NCBI GenBank assembly: GCA_003614735.1
Contig: KZ992669.1
Span: 1-22,492, forward strand
Direction of reading: 5' to 3'
Length of the DNA stretch: 22,492 bases
Origin: Thamnocephalis sphaerospora
Lineage: Eukaryota > Zoopagomycota > Zoopagomycetes > Zoopagales > Sigmoideomycetaceae
Part shown: piece after piece, positions 1 through 10,046 of the stretch
How the letters are laid out: every line of letters begins with the position of its first letter
Position numbering within the stretch: position 1 is the stretch's first letter
Made by a program: the position numbers and the translations under genes
Notes under the pieces: generated by a model
What the model saw: only the letters and a program-made list of their open reading frames with translations
What the model was told of the DNA's origin: nothing
The model's database searches: none

Positions 1-3000
1 TTTCGGAGCGCTGCGAGATTAGGCGCTCGGCCGGGTCGTTGTACATGGTCAGCAGCATGTGGATACAGCCGGTCAGACAGCCAATCTCTTGCTCCAGCAG
101 CTGCGGCATCAGCGCAACAAAGCCTGTCACTCAAGTCAGCCAGCAGCACAATAAACATCGGCCCAGTTATGCGCACGCTTACCAGGGTGACTTTCCATCA
201 GCTGCACCGACTTGTTGAACTTTTGTGCCTGTCGGTAACAGCGGGCCACGGCATCTACCAGACTAAACAGGTGCTCGCACTGCACGGCAGCGTACGCCGG
301 ACCACCAAACATATCGCGAACTGTCTGCAAAATGGTCAATTGCAGCGTGCAGTACATGCTGCAGCGTTGCACATCCGTCAAATCCGAGTGGTGAGGATCG
401 TGCCGAGACGCGGCGGCATCCCCCGATGCTGCCTGGCTTCGCCTGACCGCTGACATGGCTGCATTTGGGCTGGTGGTCTTGAGCAGGCGAACAAACGTGG
501 CGCACACCTGACTCCAAGTTTCCTCCTCCAGGCTGTCTGCATTACGCTCGATCAGTTCCAGCAGACAACTACAGCCGGCCTTGGCAATAATCTCGTCGTC
601 TATTATACAAAGCGTCAGTCGATTTGCCCTGTGTCACACCTCTCGTCGCTATTTAACGTCCAGCACCGCCCCAGTCTACCCACCTTGAGAGACGCAGGTG
701 CACAGCAGATCAAACAGCCGGTCCAGCAGCGGGCGTAGGGCAGCAAAGTAGAACGTAAACAGGTTGATCACATTGCGCAACGCTTTGATCAGGGTGGTGG
801 AGAACCAGACGGTCATTTCATCGGCATTGGCAAAGCGCGAGCGACGCTCCGGTGACTTGATGTCGTTGAAGATTGGAAACACGATGCCATCAAAGATGGA
901 CGTCCACAGCTCCTGGCTGAAGCTAGCGCCGTGCTTCTTGAGCGCATCAAAGAGAATGTCCAGCGCGCTAAACGAACACAGGTAAGTAAAGACTGCACAA
1001 AGCCAGACAGCCGGTAGTGGGCGCTCACCGTGTCCGGACCTCCAGATCGCCACAGTCCATCACCACTTCAAACAGGCCAAACAGAATTGGGATCCAGATA
1101 CGCTGCTGAGCATTGTCGTCGCTAAGGATCTGCGAGCGAATCGTGAAGTTGCCGGATGCAATCAGCGAGTCAAAGCTAGGCATCTTTTGGTCCGTGATAC
1201 GATCCATGATCTGGCGGAACATCTCAATAGACTGCAGACTGTGGGCATTGGGGAAGGACCACGGTTGATGTTAGTAATAGGTGTTTTGCCTGTGCCGCAG
1301 TTACATTTACCTAATCTTTTGGAACCGGCCGTTTCGGCAAAACTCGATAAAGCACGAAACAAGGTCTGCCAAGCTGCCGTTATCCACCACGTCCGGATAA
1401 TGCTGAGTAAAGATGATCTTGACATTGTTGAACGCCATTGTTACAATCGACTCTGTGATTATGTCGGCGTTAGTTTCAAGCGCAACGGCACTCATCTGCG
1501 CAGACAATTTAGCATACCGTTGGTGTCCTTGGCGGTCTCCGAAAACGCATTCAGGATGGTCTTNNNNCATACCGTTGGTGTCCTTGGCGGTCTCCGAAAA
1601 CGCATTCAGGATGGTCTTCCAACCAGAGCGGATGTTGTTGGCGCGGGCTGCAATCATTTGGTTCAGACAACGAATCACCTTTGTATAACAAGCGCTTGTC
1701 AGCGACACTGCGTCCTATCGTGCGTAACGTGGCATTTTGTGCTGGCTACGTACCATGTCGCGAATCGCAGAGTCGGCATTGTGCGAGATGATGTGTACAA
1801 ATGGCTTGAGGAACTCGCGCTGGAACTTGAAGTTGGACAGTTCTTCCTTCTCCAAGAACTTCATCGACAGCTGACGCAGCGAGTCGATGGCAAAGATGCA
1901 CGCATTGTCGTTGCTCAAGCTTCCCACCTGCAGCATTCGCACACCGACGCACGCGTGGATAAATACACGGCAATATCACGGTCATACTGCTAGCAAGCGC
2001 GCTCACCTGAATAAAGTGGTCGCCAATAATTGGCCAGGTGTTGGACCACTCTAGACGAATACGGTTCATGTTGTAGTAGGAAATCTCGACCAGCTTCTGC
2101 AGACTGAAGATGCGCGGGTGGCCCCAATTGAGCGACGACTGGATCTCCTCCCAGGAGACACGGCTAAGCGCGGTGACAAAGTCTTTGATGGCCGCCTAGA
2201 AAAGTATCCATAGGATCAGATCAACGCGTATCACAGGCAGATGCTGGTAGCTCCAAGTGCTTACGCCAGAGAGAGTGCCGCTAGTGGTAAAAATGCGATC
2301 CACCATAATCACCACTTCTTGCGAGGACGCCTCAAGCGCCGTCTCCTCATCGTAAGAGGGCTAGTGTGTGTATACGCGGTACACGAGAAGCATTCAGAGC
2401 ACGTGTGAGTGCGGTGCGCGCAGGTGAAGCGCAGCACGACTACTTACCGCAGAGTGCGAGGAACGCGAGTGGTTTCGGTTCAACGGCTGTGGCATTGGCG
2501 CATCACCGCGCATACCAGATCTAGTAGCAGATGTTTGCGCGGCGTTTGTAACTGGACATATGGCACCATCTTCAGTGTTACTCACGTTGATGACCGTAGC
2601 GCGTTGGACAGTTCCGGAACCTTATCCTCCGACAAACCACCAGTAATGAGCTGAACACGCTCCAGCTGGCTGACGCAAAAGAGAATGTCGGTCCAAGAGT
2701 TCTTGAGCGAGTTGCCTTCCGCAAGTGCAATCGCCAGCAAACACTTGATGGCCTTGGCATTCTTGGGCTTCATCTCGTTGAGATTGCCAAGATGGGTGAA
2801 CTTGGCCAGCGTGGAAATGAACGCGTCGCGCGCCAGGTCCATGTCAAAGGACGTGACAATATGCACTGCAAGCTGAAAACCTTCCAAGCACAACCGAATG
2901 ATGCCCGGGTCATTCGAGTCCTGAAGCGGGCTGCTTAGCGCGGCCAGGAACGCCATCCATGGAATCTCAAACATCGGCTTGACATGATCCCCATGCGAAG

Positions 3001-6000
3001 CGTTGAAAAATGTAACGCTTTCCTGAATGGCAGCGCGCTTGTTGCGGTTTCGACGCATAGTACGAAAAACCGCCTGTTGGCAAGTCGGTTTCCGTCAGCA
3101 CGCATGTGCACTCGCGTTATTGCCGACCAGCACGTACCTCCGTCTTGACGGCCAGCTCTTCGGATACCATTGCGTATGCTTCACGCTTCTGGCGCTGGCT
3201 GAGATTGTCAAAGTCGTAGCGCCGCTCACCAACACCCGCCTTGCGCACTGTCGAGTCATTTGCGTCGTTCATCTTGATCTCATTGGTGCGGATCTCCATA
3301 AAAATCGCCTCCAGGTACTCGGCAGGAAGATCAGCGTTGTCGTTGATGCCACGATTGTTGCGAATAAACTCTTCCACGGACATACGCTTCTTCACCTGCG
3401 GATTGTGCTGATCAGTGTTGAGCATCACAACAGAATAGGCAAGCACGTATGCCGTGTCTGCGCGTGCAAGTGTCGCATGTTAGCTGCAAGTTGCAGTTGT
3501 CTTTGGCTTGCATGCATACACACCGGCATTAGCAAACTCTTGCGGATTGTACATGACGTAACGCTCAGCAAACTTGAGCATGAAACGATCAATCTTTTGT
3601 GCTTCTCCCGGCAGGCGGAATGACTGCAAAAACAGGCGAAGTGCTGCAACAAAGCCGAGCCCACGAAAGTTCATCATGTCGACAAAGGCATGCATGGTGG
3701 CAACGTTGGCCGCATCGCTGCGCAGTTGTAGTACGAATGATCGACAGCGTGTAAGAATGCGCCGGCGCGTCACTTTCCCATTGTCTTGCACCTACCCTTC
3801 ACCTAGGTATTCGCCAATCATAGTTTTGTCAACACCATCCGTGTGGAGCAAAAATTCGGCAATATCCTTGGGGTCGTTGCTAGCAATGACGCCAGATGCC
3901 AGCATGGCGCGGATGCCCTGTTTGCCAAAACTGATAAGCCCAGGGATCAAGCACATGCACTCGCGCGCACATCTACTCACCCGCTTTGGCTTCCAGGCAA
4001 ACAGCCGAATACCCTCCTCAAGCAGCTGCTTCCGCTGCTTGCGATGCGTAAACTGTTCCGGGTCGTCATACACTGGTGCTGTGCCACTGGCGCCGCTGGA
4101 GATTACTGTCTGCTCTGTCTGCGAGTCGGTATCCGCCTCTCCGCTGCCTCTGGGCGCCATCACACCACTAGTGCGCACAGTTTCCATTGAGGCGCGCGAC
4201 GAACGGCGCTCGTCGACGGTGCTGTCCAGCGGTGAGGGCGAACCGCCAATATCGCTCTCCTGTCCGCTGCTCTTATCGCCCCAGCGCCCCAGAGAGCGCA
4301 GAATGGACACGAGCGACTCAAGTGCCTTGTAACGAGTGGACACCTCGGCGCTTCCTACGCTGACAGCCGGCTGCGCAAGATGACCGTGCATCGATGCAGA
4401 AGTGAGCGGCATTGCTGCCGTAATGGCTGCGGCGGCCGGTGCATTTTGCAGCGTGATACCACCATCGACCGCTGTCATGCGCGAGGTGGCCGTCTTGGAC
4501 AAGATGTTGACCAGACTGCGCAAGTAACACCATGTTAGCGCAATCAATGGTGCAGGCTCTTCGCAATGAGCGCAGCGCCTACCGCTCGTAAATGTTACCA
4601 AGCGCCTCGCGATCACAGTCGTAGTTGAGATACAACTCCACGAGCATTTGCGGTGAGTCGCACAGACGAGTGAGCACGTTGAGGAGTGCAAGTCGCTGCT
4701 GGAATGGCGAATTCTTCATCTCCAAAATCGGCAGAAAGATCTCAGTGAAAAAGACCTCAATCTCTTTCTGCAGCGTTGCACACGTTAGCCATGCTGCAGC
4801 GTTTGCTGAATGCATTGCATGCCACCTGCCTTGAGGAACATCCTAAAGTTGCTGAGCACCTGCCAAAACAATTCAAGCGCACACTCAAACACGGCAGGGA
4901 TCACCGAGACAAGGTTGCGGCTGAGGGTCAGACACAGGTGCTGCTTCACCGTGCTGATAAAGGTGGTCGTAGTGACTGTCTGCTGCTGCTCGGAATTGGT
5001 GGCCATCACCGCAGCGGGCGCCAAAAATACCATCTGATGCGCAGACAGAATGTCCAGCACCAAATGTAGCGCAAGCAGCTTTGAGCGCATCGAAAGGGAG
5101 CGTAGATCTGTGGCGCTGTCGTTGGGCACTGGTTTCATGGAAAGCTTGCAGAGCGCGCGGAACACCAGATAGGCATCGCGAATCTCCACATCAGTAGACG
5201 CCAGCGATGGAGCATCAGGTGCCGGTGTCGGCGCCGGTGCTGGTGTCGGTGCCGTCTCAGCCGCCTCTTGCTTCCCACTGCACAGGCATGTCGTTATTAA
5301 ACCTCGATTGTCCATCTCGCTTACCAAGAATCGACCGCTCACCTTTGCTTTTCCTCCGCCGAGTTGGCATCATCTAGCTTGACCTCAACGAAATTCTCGC
5401 CAAGCGATTCATCCGCCTCGGCTTCTTTGACGACACTAGACTCCTCTGTTTTCTGCGCCGGGTTTTGCTTGAGCGTAGCAGCGTGCTCATCATCGTGTGA
5501 TGGCGGCGCCGCTTCCAAACACTCATTCTGCCTTTCCTCTTCTCCCTCCACCTCTTCCTCTGGCTCCTTTTCCACCTCTTCCTCTTCGTCTTCCTCCTTG
5601 ATATCTTCGCCTTCTTCTTCCATACCGCGACGCAATTTTGGATCCAGGCGCACCCGTGAAAATACAATGTTGACCATCTGAGTAAGCGTGCCTTGCGCAA
5701 TCGTTTGGTTGGCTGCGTTGCCGGACAGCAAAAAGATGTTATAGGTGGTGCGCACCGCACGCAGTAGCGTCGACTGATGCACCGGACGTTCCGACTGCGA
5801 AATAGCAGCCAGCAGCGCCTGTTGTCGCACAGCAAATATGATGCGCGACTGCATGAGCCTAGCGTGCACGTGCACGTCCGCTGTACCGTTCTCACCTTGA
5901 TAATTTGCAGCGTCACCTTATCGTCGGTGTTTTCGCCTACAAACGCGTCGCACACCACCGCAATAATGTCGTCGATGATGGTGGCGTGCACCTTTTCACC

Positions 6001-7158
6001 TTCTTCGCTGCCCCCGGGAATCGGCGATGCATCACTGTTACCCTCTTCTGCAGGCGCTGCCGGTTGTGCCGGTGCATCGAGCACGGCGGTTGCGGTGCTA
6101 TCACTGCGGTTGCGGGTTACTTGCGATGCGGCGCGCTGCCGGCGACGCAAGCGGCGGTCGTCGGCATCCGAGCCAATCAGCTTGTACGAGATGAGCTTTT
6201 CAATGCAGTCCACAGCAGCAATGGTCAGCGGGATGTTTGCCGTTTCGCATGCAAGCTTCAATGGAGTGAACACAGTGTAGATGTCCTGAGTGATGCGCCA
6301 CGGCGTGTCGTCTGACTCTAGTAGCTCCAGCGCAGCCTGTGTCGACTCCATAAACTCTTTGCTCCGCCTTGCCTCGCGACTGGCCGCCATGGTCTTGAGC
6401 GCTTTGACCAAAAACACGGTGCTAGTTGTGATGGACGGCGATGGCGGGATGGATGGTGGCCGTGTACTCGCCGACGATACCTGAATCGAGGGTGGCGTTG
6501 GCGGCTTTGTGCTGGATGCAGCAGTCTCTACTGCAACCGAGGGCACATCGGTCGAGCCGCCTGTGGCCGTCGTAGCAGAAGCTGTGGCATCGGCGCCTGT
6601 TGCCGGTGTAGCGTCCGATTCGGCGGGCGCGCTGGTGTCCTCGCGGCTATGTTCACCGTCTGCCATTGGCTCAGCAGACGGTTCATTGCTCTGCTCATTT
6701 CTTGGCACCTCATGCAGTTCCTCGGCTACCACAGGCTCTGTCGTACCATCTTCCGGCAAAGAATCTTCCGCCTTGGTAGCACTCTGCGTAGCCTTTGAGC
6801 CACCGACTCGGTCGGTCTCGTCAGCCGTGTGCTCCAGCGCTGCCGTAGTAGAGGCCGGCGATGTCTCGGCTTTGCTAGAGTCCGCCAAGACATCCGTGGG
6901 CGCCTCTTCCTTGGTCGATGCTGGTGACACGTTCTCGGCATCGTCCTCGGCCGGCTGAACAGACTTACCGACACGTGCTGCAAGGACCGATGCGACAGTC
7001 TCGTCTGCATTTACATCTGTGTTGATATCGGTATCGGCGGCAGCAGACCGCTCAGTCGCGTCTTCAGTAGACGTCCCGTGTTCTGGAAACGTAGACGCGG
7101 CCGTAGCATCGGCGGTCGTCTCGGGCTGCCTGTCCGCTGCACTATTTTGGTTGTCCAT
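1..7158 (-). CDS. SEC7: Sec7/BIG-family ARF guanine-nucleotide exchange factor (5' complete, 3' end cut by window edge)
   Basis: This protein would activate ARF GTPases on trans-Golgi/endosome membranes. Exons: 7158-5896, 5848-5343, 5277-4830, 4767-4583, 4515-3981, 3917-3796, 3717-3524, 3457-3138, 3073-2586, 2520-2448, 2360-2265, 2195-2007, 1927-1754, 1678 into the gap at 1564-1567, about 1495-1311, 1238-1029, 967-684, 599-183, 123-1. The ATG sits in CCACCATGG. Residues 1-245 are an acidic Ala/Thr/Ser/Glu-rich extension; a DCB region follows (about 246 to 540) and ends in a Glu-rich run. The HUS box N-Y-D-C-D lies near 4610, and K-P-K-R-G-I opens the Sec7 domain. The catalytic glutamate is E1058 in F-R-L-P-G-E-A-Q-K, and M-L-N-T-D lies at 1096-1100. 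Y1092-S1093 is the pair linked to brefeldin A sensitivity in this family. HDS-type helical repeats fill the rest. About 1970 residues are visible, close to yeast Sec7 length. The join across the gap cannot be closed in frame. Identification is firm; exon 10 and the gap junction are less sure. Confidence 0.95.
1513..1618. repeat. Identical 51-bp direct copies flanking a 4-N gap (probable assembly artefact)
   Basis: Positions 1513-1563 and 1568-1618 are the same 51 bases, separated only by four Ns at 1564-1567. They lie inside a SEC7 exon encoding the conserved helical region after the Sec7 domain. Reading either copy once does not give an open join between the upstream exon (in frame to about 1568) and the downstream exon (in frame from about 1495). 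Two contigs sharing an unmerged end overlap is the simplest explanation; a true tandem duplication or a lost intron piece is possible. Confidence 0.9.
4768..4829 (-). other. GC-AG intron in SEC7
   Basis: The upstream exon ends in the codon AAG at 4830 and the intron opens GCAGGT. The downstream exon restarts in phase 0 at 4767, giving the family-typical residues F-R-M-F-L-K then K-E-I-E-V-F-F. The nearby GT (GCAG|GTGG) would join out of frame and hit a stop, so the GC donor is the only in-frame choice I found. Confidence 0.8.
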
Positions 7159-7627
7159 GGTGGACGATAGACTTTGGCTGCGGTGCCACCTCTTTCAAAG
7201 AGCGTGTATGCACGCGAGGCAGCGCGAGTGCGTGTAATGTCAAGCAAGAAGCGCCAATCACGCGTGTTTGCGTGCACCAGGAATGCTGCACGCCTATGCT
7301 GCTTTGGCAGACCGACTCGGTACAGGAGTAGGTGCGGTGTGGCTTGGCGATGAAGCGCGATGACAGTGGCGTGAAATGGGTCAAGTCGGAGAGGGAGACG
7401 CAGTGGCGAGTAGAACCGATGCTGGTGCCGGCAGCAGTGATAACTGGAGTGTGCAGGCAGCCTAAAGACAAGTCCAGCAGACGACAGTCAGCCCAATAAG
7501 GACACATTGACGTGTCAACCGCACGACCAGCGACCATGAGACTGCTCTCTCTCGCTCTCGTTCTCTCCTATCTTCTCTCATCTCCCTATTACTCTTCTGC
7601 ATTAAACACAGCTACTCTGCGCTGGCC
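7159..7627. promoter_or_regulatory. Shared divergent promoter region of SEC7 and GPHR, with a CT-rich tract
   Basis: This 469-bp stretch separates two divergent start codons and holds no gene I can support. Positions about 7541-7605 are strongly pyrimidine-rich on the plus strand (CTCTCT runs), just upstream of the GPHR ATG; CT blocks near transcription starts are common in fungal promoters. An ATG at 7536 opens a short frame overlapping the GPHR start. No clear TATA box was seen. Confidence 0.6.
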
Positions 7628-9690
7628 ATGGCAATGCCTGATCGCGCGCTACTTGACTTTAGCGTCACGCTGGGCGCTCAGGCGCTGTACTTTGCGTTTG
7701 GCTGGGTGTTTCTAGTCAACAAGCTCTTCCAGGACTATGCGGTCGACTCTCGCCGCCATACCACCGGTGTACAGGCCATCTTTTCGCTTACCTTTAGCCT
7801 AAGCTGCGGTCTTTTCCAGCTGGTTATTTTCGAGATTACTGGTGCTTTAACGCAAAAGTAAGCGCACAAGTGCCGTTATCCTGCGGTCAGGCTAACTCGA
7901 TACGACGCAGTTCCCGCTGGCTGTTATGGAAAATCAACCTCGGGGTGCTATTGGTGCTAGTGGTGTGCGTGATTCCATTCTACGAGCTCTACATCCTTCT
8001 GGGCAATCGAGGCGATGGTAAATGCTATGCTCCGAGGCCACGGCGCTGTCGGATCACTAATCATTTTGTGTAGGCTTTGTGCGCCGCCGTCGGCTCCAGA
8101 TCTCATTTTTTGGCTGGCTGGCTGCATTCTGCGTATTTTGGAAGCTGGGCGACTACTTTCCGATCGAGCGCGCGCTCGAGTCAGAGCAAAGTGGGCAGCT
8201 GCGAGGTGCTGTCGGCCGCGGTGCAACCTGCTGACGCAACTTACCACGCATAGGCTGGCTTTCACTGACGCCGTTTATGAGTCGAGTGGGCGTCTTGGGC
8301 GTCACAATTATGGCCATTCTATCGGGTTTTGGTGCCGTCAACAGTCCGTACACGACGCTTTTTGTGTTTCTAAGGTAATAGACACAGGGCTGCGGTACTG
8401 GGTCTTGGTCAGCATCAGGCATATGTCTAATGCCACGTGATTGCCGTAGAAAAGTCGATGCCGCTGATGTGCAGGCTACCGAGCGTAAGATCACACACAT
8501 GGTGGATACCATCATGAGCAAACGAAAGCGTATTGCCACTGCACAGCTTCGTCAGAGTGGAGCAGAAAATGTACGCTCTTGATCGACAGGCAGGTGTAAC
8601 TCTGCAGCCGGCTAATGCGCTGTCCGTCGCTCGTCATGCCAGGCATCCGGTGCAAAGGGCCTGATGCGGCGCATGTTTAACGCAGCAGGTCGTCTAGGCG
8701 GCGGAGAAAGTAGGTTATTGGCGTCTGGGGCGCAGATGGCAATGCTATAGCTCACTGGCGCTGTATGGTATCGCCAGATGTTGGCGCTCTCAAACAGGAG
8801 GTGCGCCATTATGAAGAGTTTTCCCAGCGTCTTTTCCTCGAGCTGGAGGAGCTCTATACCGAATTGGTACGCACATCTAGTCACTGTCCACACACGATCG
8901 GAAACTGACACGGCACTACGGCCGAGCAGGACCGCATCGATTATGCAAGCACGTGGAAAGGCCATTACTACAATGTGCTTGGCTACATCTTCAGCGGCTA
9001 TTGTATCTACAAGGTGTTTATGGCCACCGTCAACATTGTGTTCAACCGTATAGGTCAGACGGATCCTATCACATACAGCCTGGCATTGCTGGGTCGTTAC
9101 ATCGACGTGGAAATCGACGTGCAGACGTGGTCGCAACAGCTGAGCTTCATTTTTGTTGGCATCATGATCTTGTGCTCGATTCGTGGCCTCTTAATTCAGC
9201 TGATGAAGGTAGGAGGCGTTGATGCACGGCAGCCAGATGCAAACTGCTCACCAGGTACCGGGCAGTTTTTCCGTGCCTCCGTAAGCAGTATTTCGCCGGA
9301 AAACACGGTGCTCTTTCTGGCGCAGATTATGGGCATGTACTTTCTCAGCTCAGTGTTGTTGATGCGCATGAGTCTGCCGGCGGAATACCGGCAAGTGTGC
9401 ATATGCAGCAAAGATGGCCATGGTCGCTCATTCGTTATGCTAACGGCCGGCTGATATACTCGCTGTTGCACGTGCACAGAGAAATCATCACTGGCGTTTT
9501 GTCCACGATCGAGTTCAACTTTTACCATCGTTGGTTCGACGTCATCTTTCTGGTGAGCGCACTTCTCAGTAGCATATTTCTCTTTTTCCTCCATCAGCAT
9601 TTCACCGGTGCAGTACCGGGTGCCGCTGCCAACGCATACGACGCATCGCGACTGCGTATCCACGAAGTGTACGACAAGAAGCACTATTGA
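7628..9690 (+). CDS. GPHR: Golgi pH regulator (GPHR/GPR89 family), multi-pass membrane protein
   Basis: GPHR proteins are Golgi/ER membrane anion channels or regulators needed for Golgi acidification. Exons: 7628-7857, 7911-8017, 8074-8205, 8254-8374, 8450-8570, 8643-8709, 8778-8866, 8930-9208, 9266-9390, 9480-9690; 493 residues against about 455 in human. The start in GGCCATGG aligns with the family N-terminus. Landmarks in family order: F-G-W-V-F-L in the first membrane helix, S-G-F-G-A-V-N-S-P-Y-T, the charged central loop, W-K-G-H-Y-Y-N-V-L-G-Y, S-I-R-G-L-L-I, A-Q-I-M-G-M-Y-F and F-N-F-Y-H-R-W-F-D-V-I-F-L-V-S-A-L near the end. About nine hydrophobic segments are expected. Acceptors are preceded by CTAAC/CTAAT-like branch sites. 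The last intron (9391-9479) has a GC donor. It is convergent with SET1 downstream. The acceptor at 8930 could also be 8927, adding one Gln. Identification is firm. Confidence 0.96.
9391..9479 (+). other. GC-AG intron in GPHR
   Basis: The exon ends in TACCG at 9390 and the intron opens GCAAGT. Joining to the acceptor before 9480 restores E-Y-R-E-I-I-T, matching the family. The GT two bases further in would be phase 0 and does not fit the phase-2 acceptor. A CTAAC branch-site-like motif is present near 9440. Confidence 0.82.
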
Positions 9691-10046
9691 AAGGCATCTA
9701 CGGCCGAGTCGAGTGCACACACAGCTTGTATTCCAACTGCGGTTAGACAACTAATAGAAACAGCGTGGCGTTTAAGACGGTGAGCGATAAAGTACAGAGT
9801 AAACGAGGCGGGCGGAAAGGGTATCCTGATGCGTTGCACCAGTGTGTCTTCGCGCCCGTTTTGCTGCATGGGTACAAGCAAGACATGCAATTGAGCAAGT
9901 GTGTTGGGGATCGTCGCAGAAAACAGTACCAGCGCTGGCCGCCACCGTCAGAGTGTGTGTGGACCACGGTAAGGCCCATCCTGGTAAGCTTGGCGCAATA
10001 AAAAGCATACATCCAGCCCGGTAGACGTCGCGTGCAGCAACAGCCA
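9691..10046. other. Convergent intergenic region between GPHR and SET1
   Basis: This is 356 bp between two stop codons facing each other. No supportable gene or RNA was seen; the open frames here lack any recognisable pattern. It should hold the 3' UTRs and poly(A) sites of both genes. Confidence 0.6.
9997..10002 (+). terminator. AATAAA polyadenylation-like signal, possibly for GPHR
   Basis: An exact AATAAA lies 307 bp after the GPHR stop and 45 bp before the end of SET1 on the opposite strand. If used, it would give a long GPHR 3' UTR reaching the SET1 3' end. No matching signal was seen on the minus strand for SET1. Confidence 0.35.

Noticed and set aside
1299-1303. Other-helicase or transport identity for the SEC7 locus
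   Set aside because: The Sec7 catalytic signature, HUS box and HDS-like repeats appear in the correct order over 19 exons, so no other family fits.
2521-2585. Reading 2585 onward as a direct continuation of the SEC7 exon
   Set aside because: It meets a stop at once or shifts frame. A 65-base GTGAGT intron ending at 2521 joins cleanly in phase.
6509-6958. 149-residue plus-strand open frame
   Set aside because: It is the antisense shadow of the low-complexity SEC7 N-terminus; its Ala/Ser/Val composition mirrors the Ala/Thr/Glu codons on the other strand.
8612-9136. 174-residue minus-strand open frame
   Set aside because: It lies antisense to conserved GPHR exons 6-8 and shows no family pattern.
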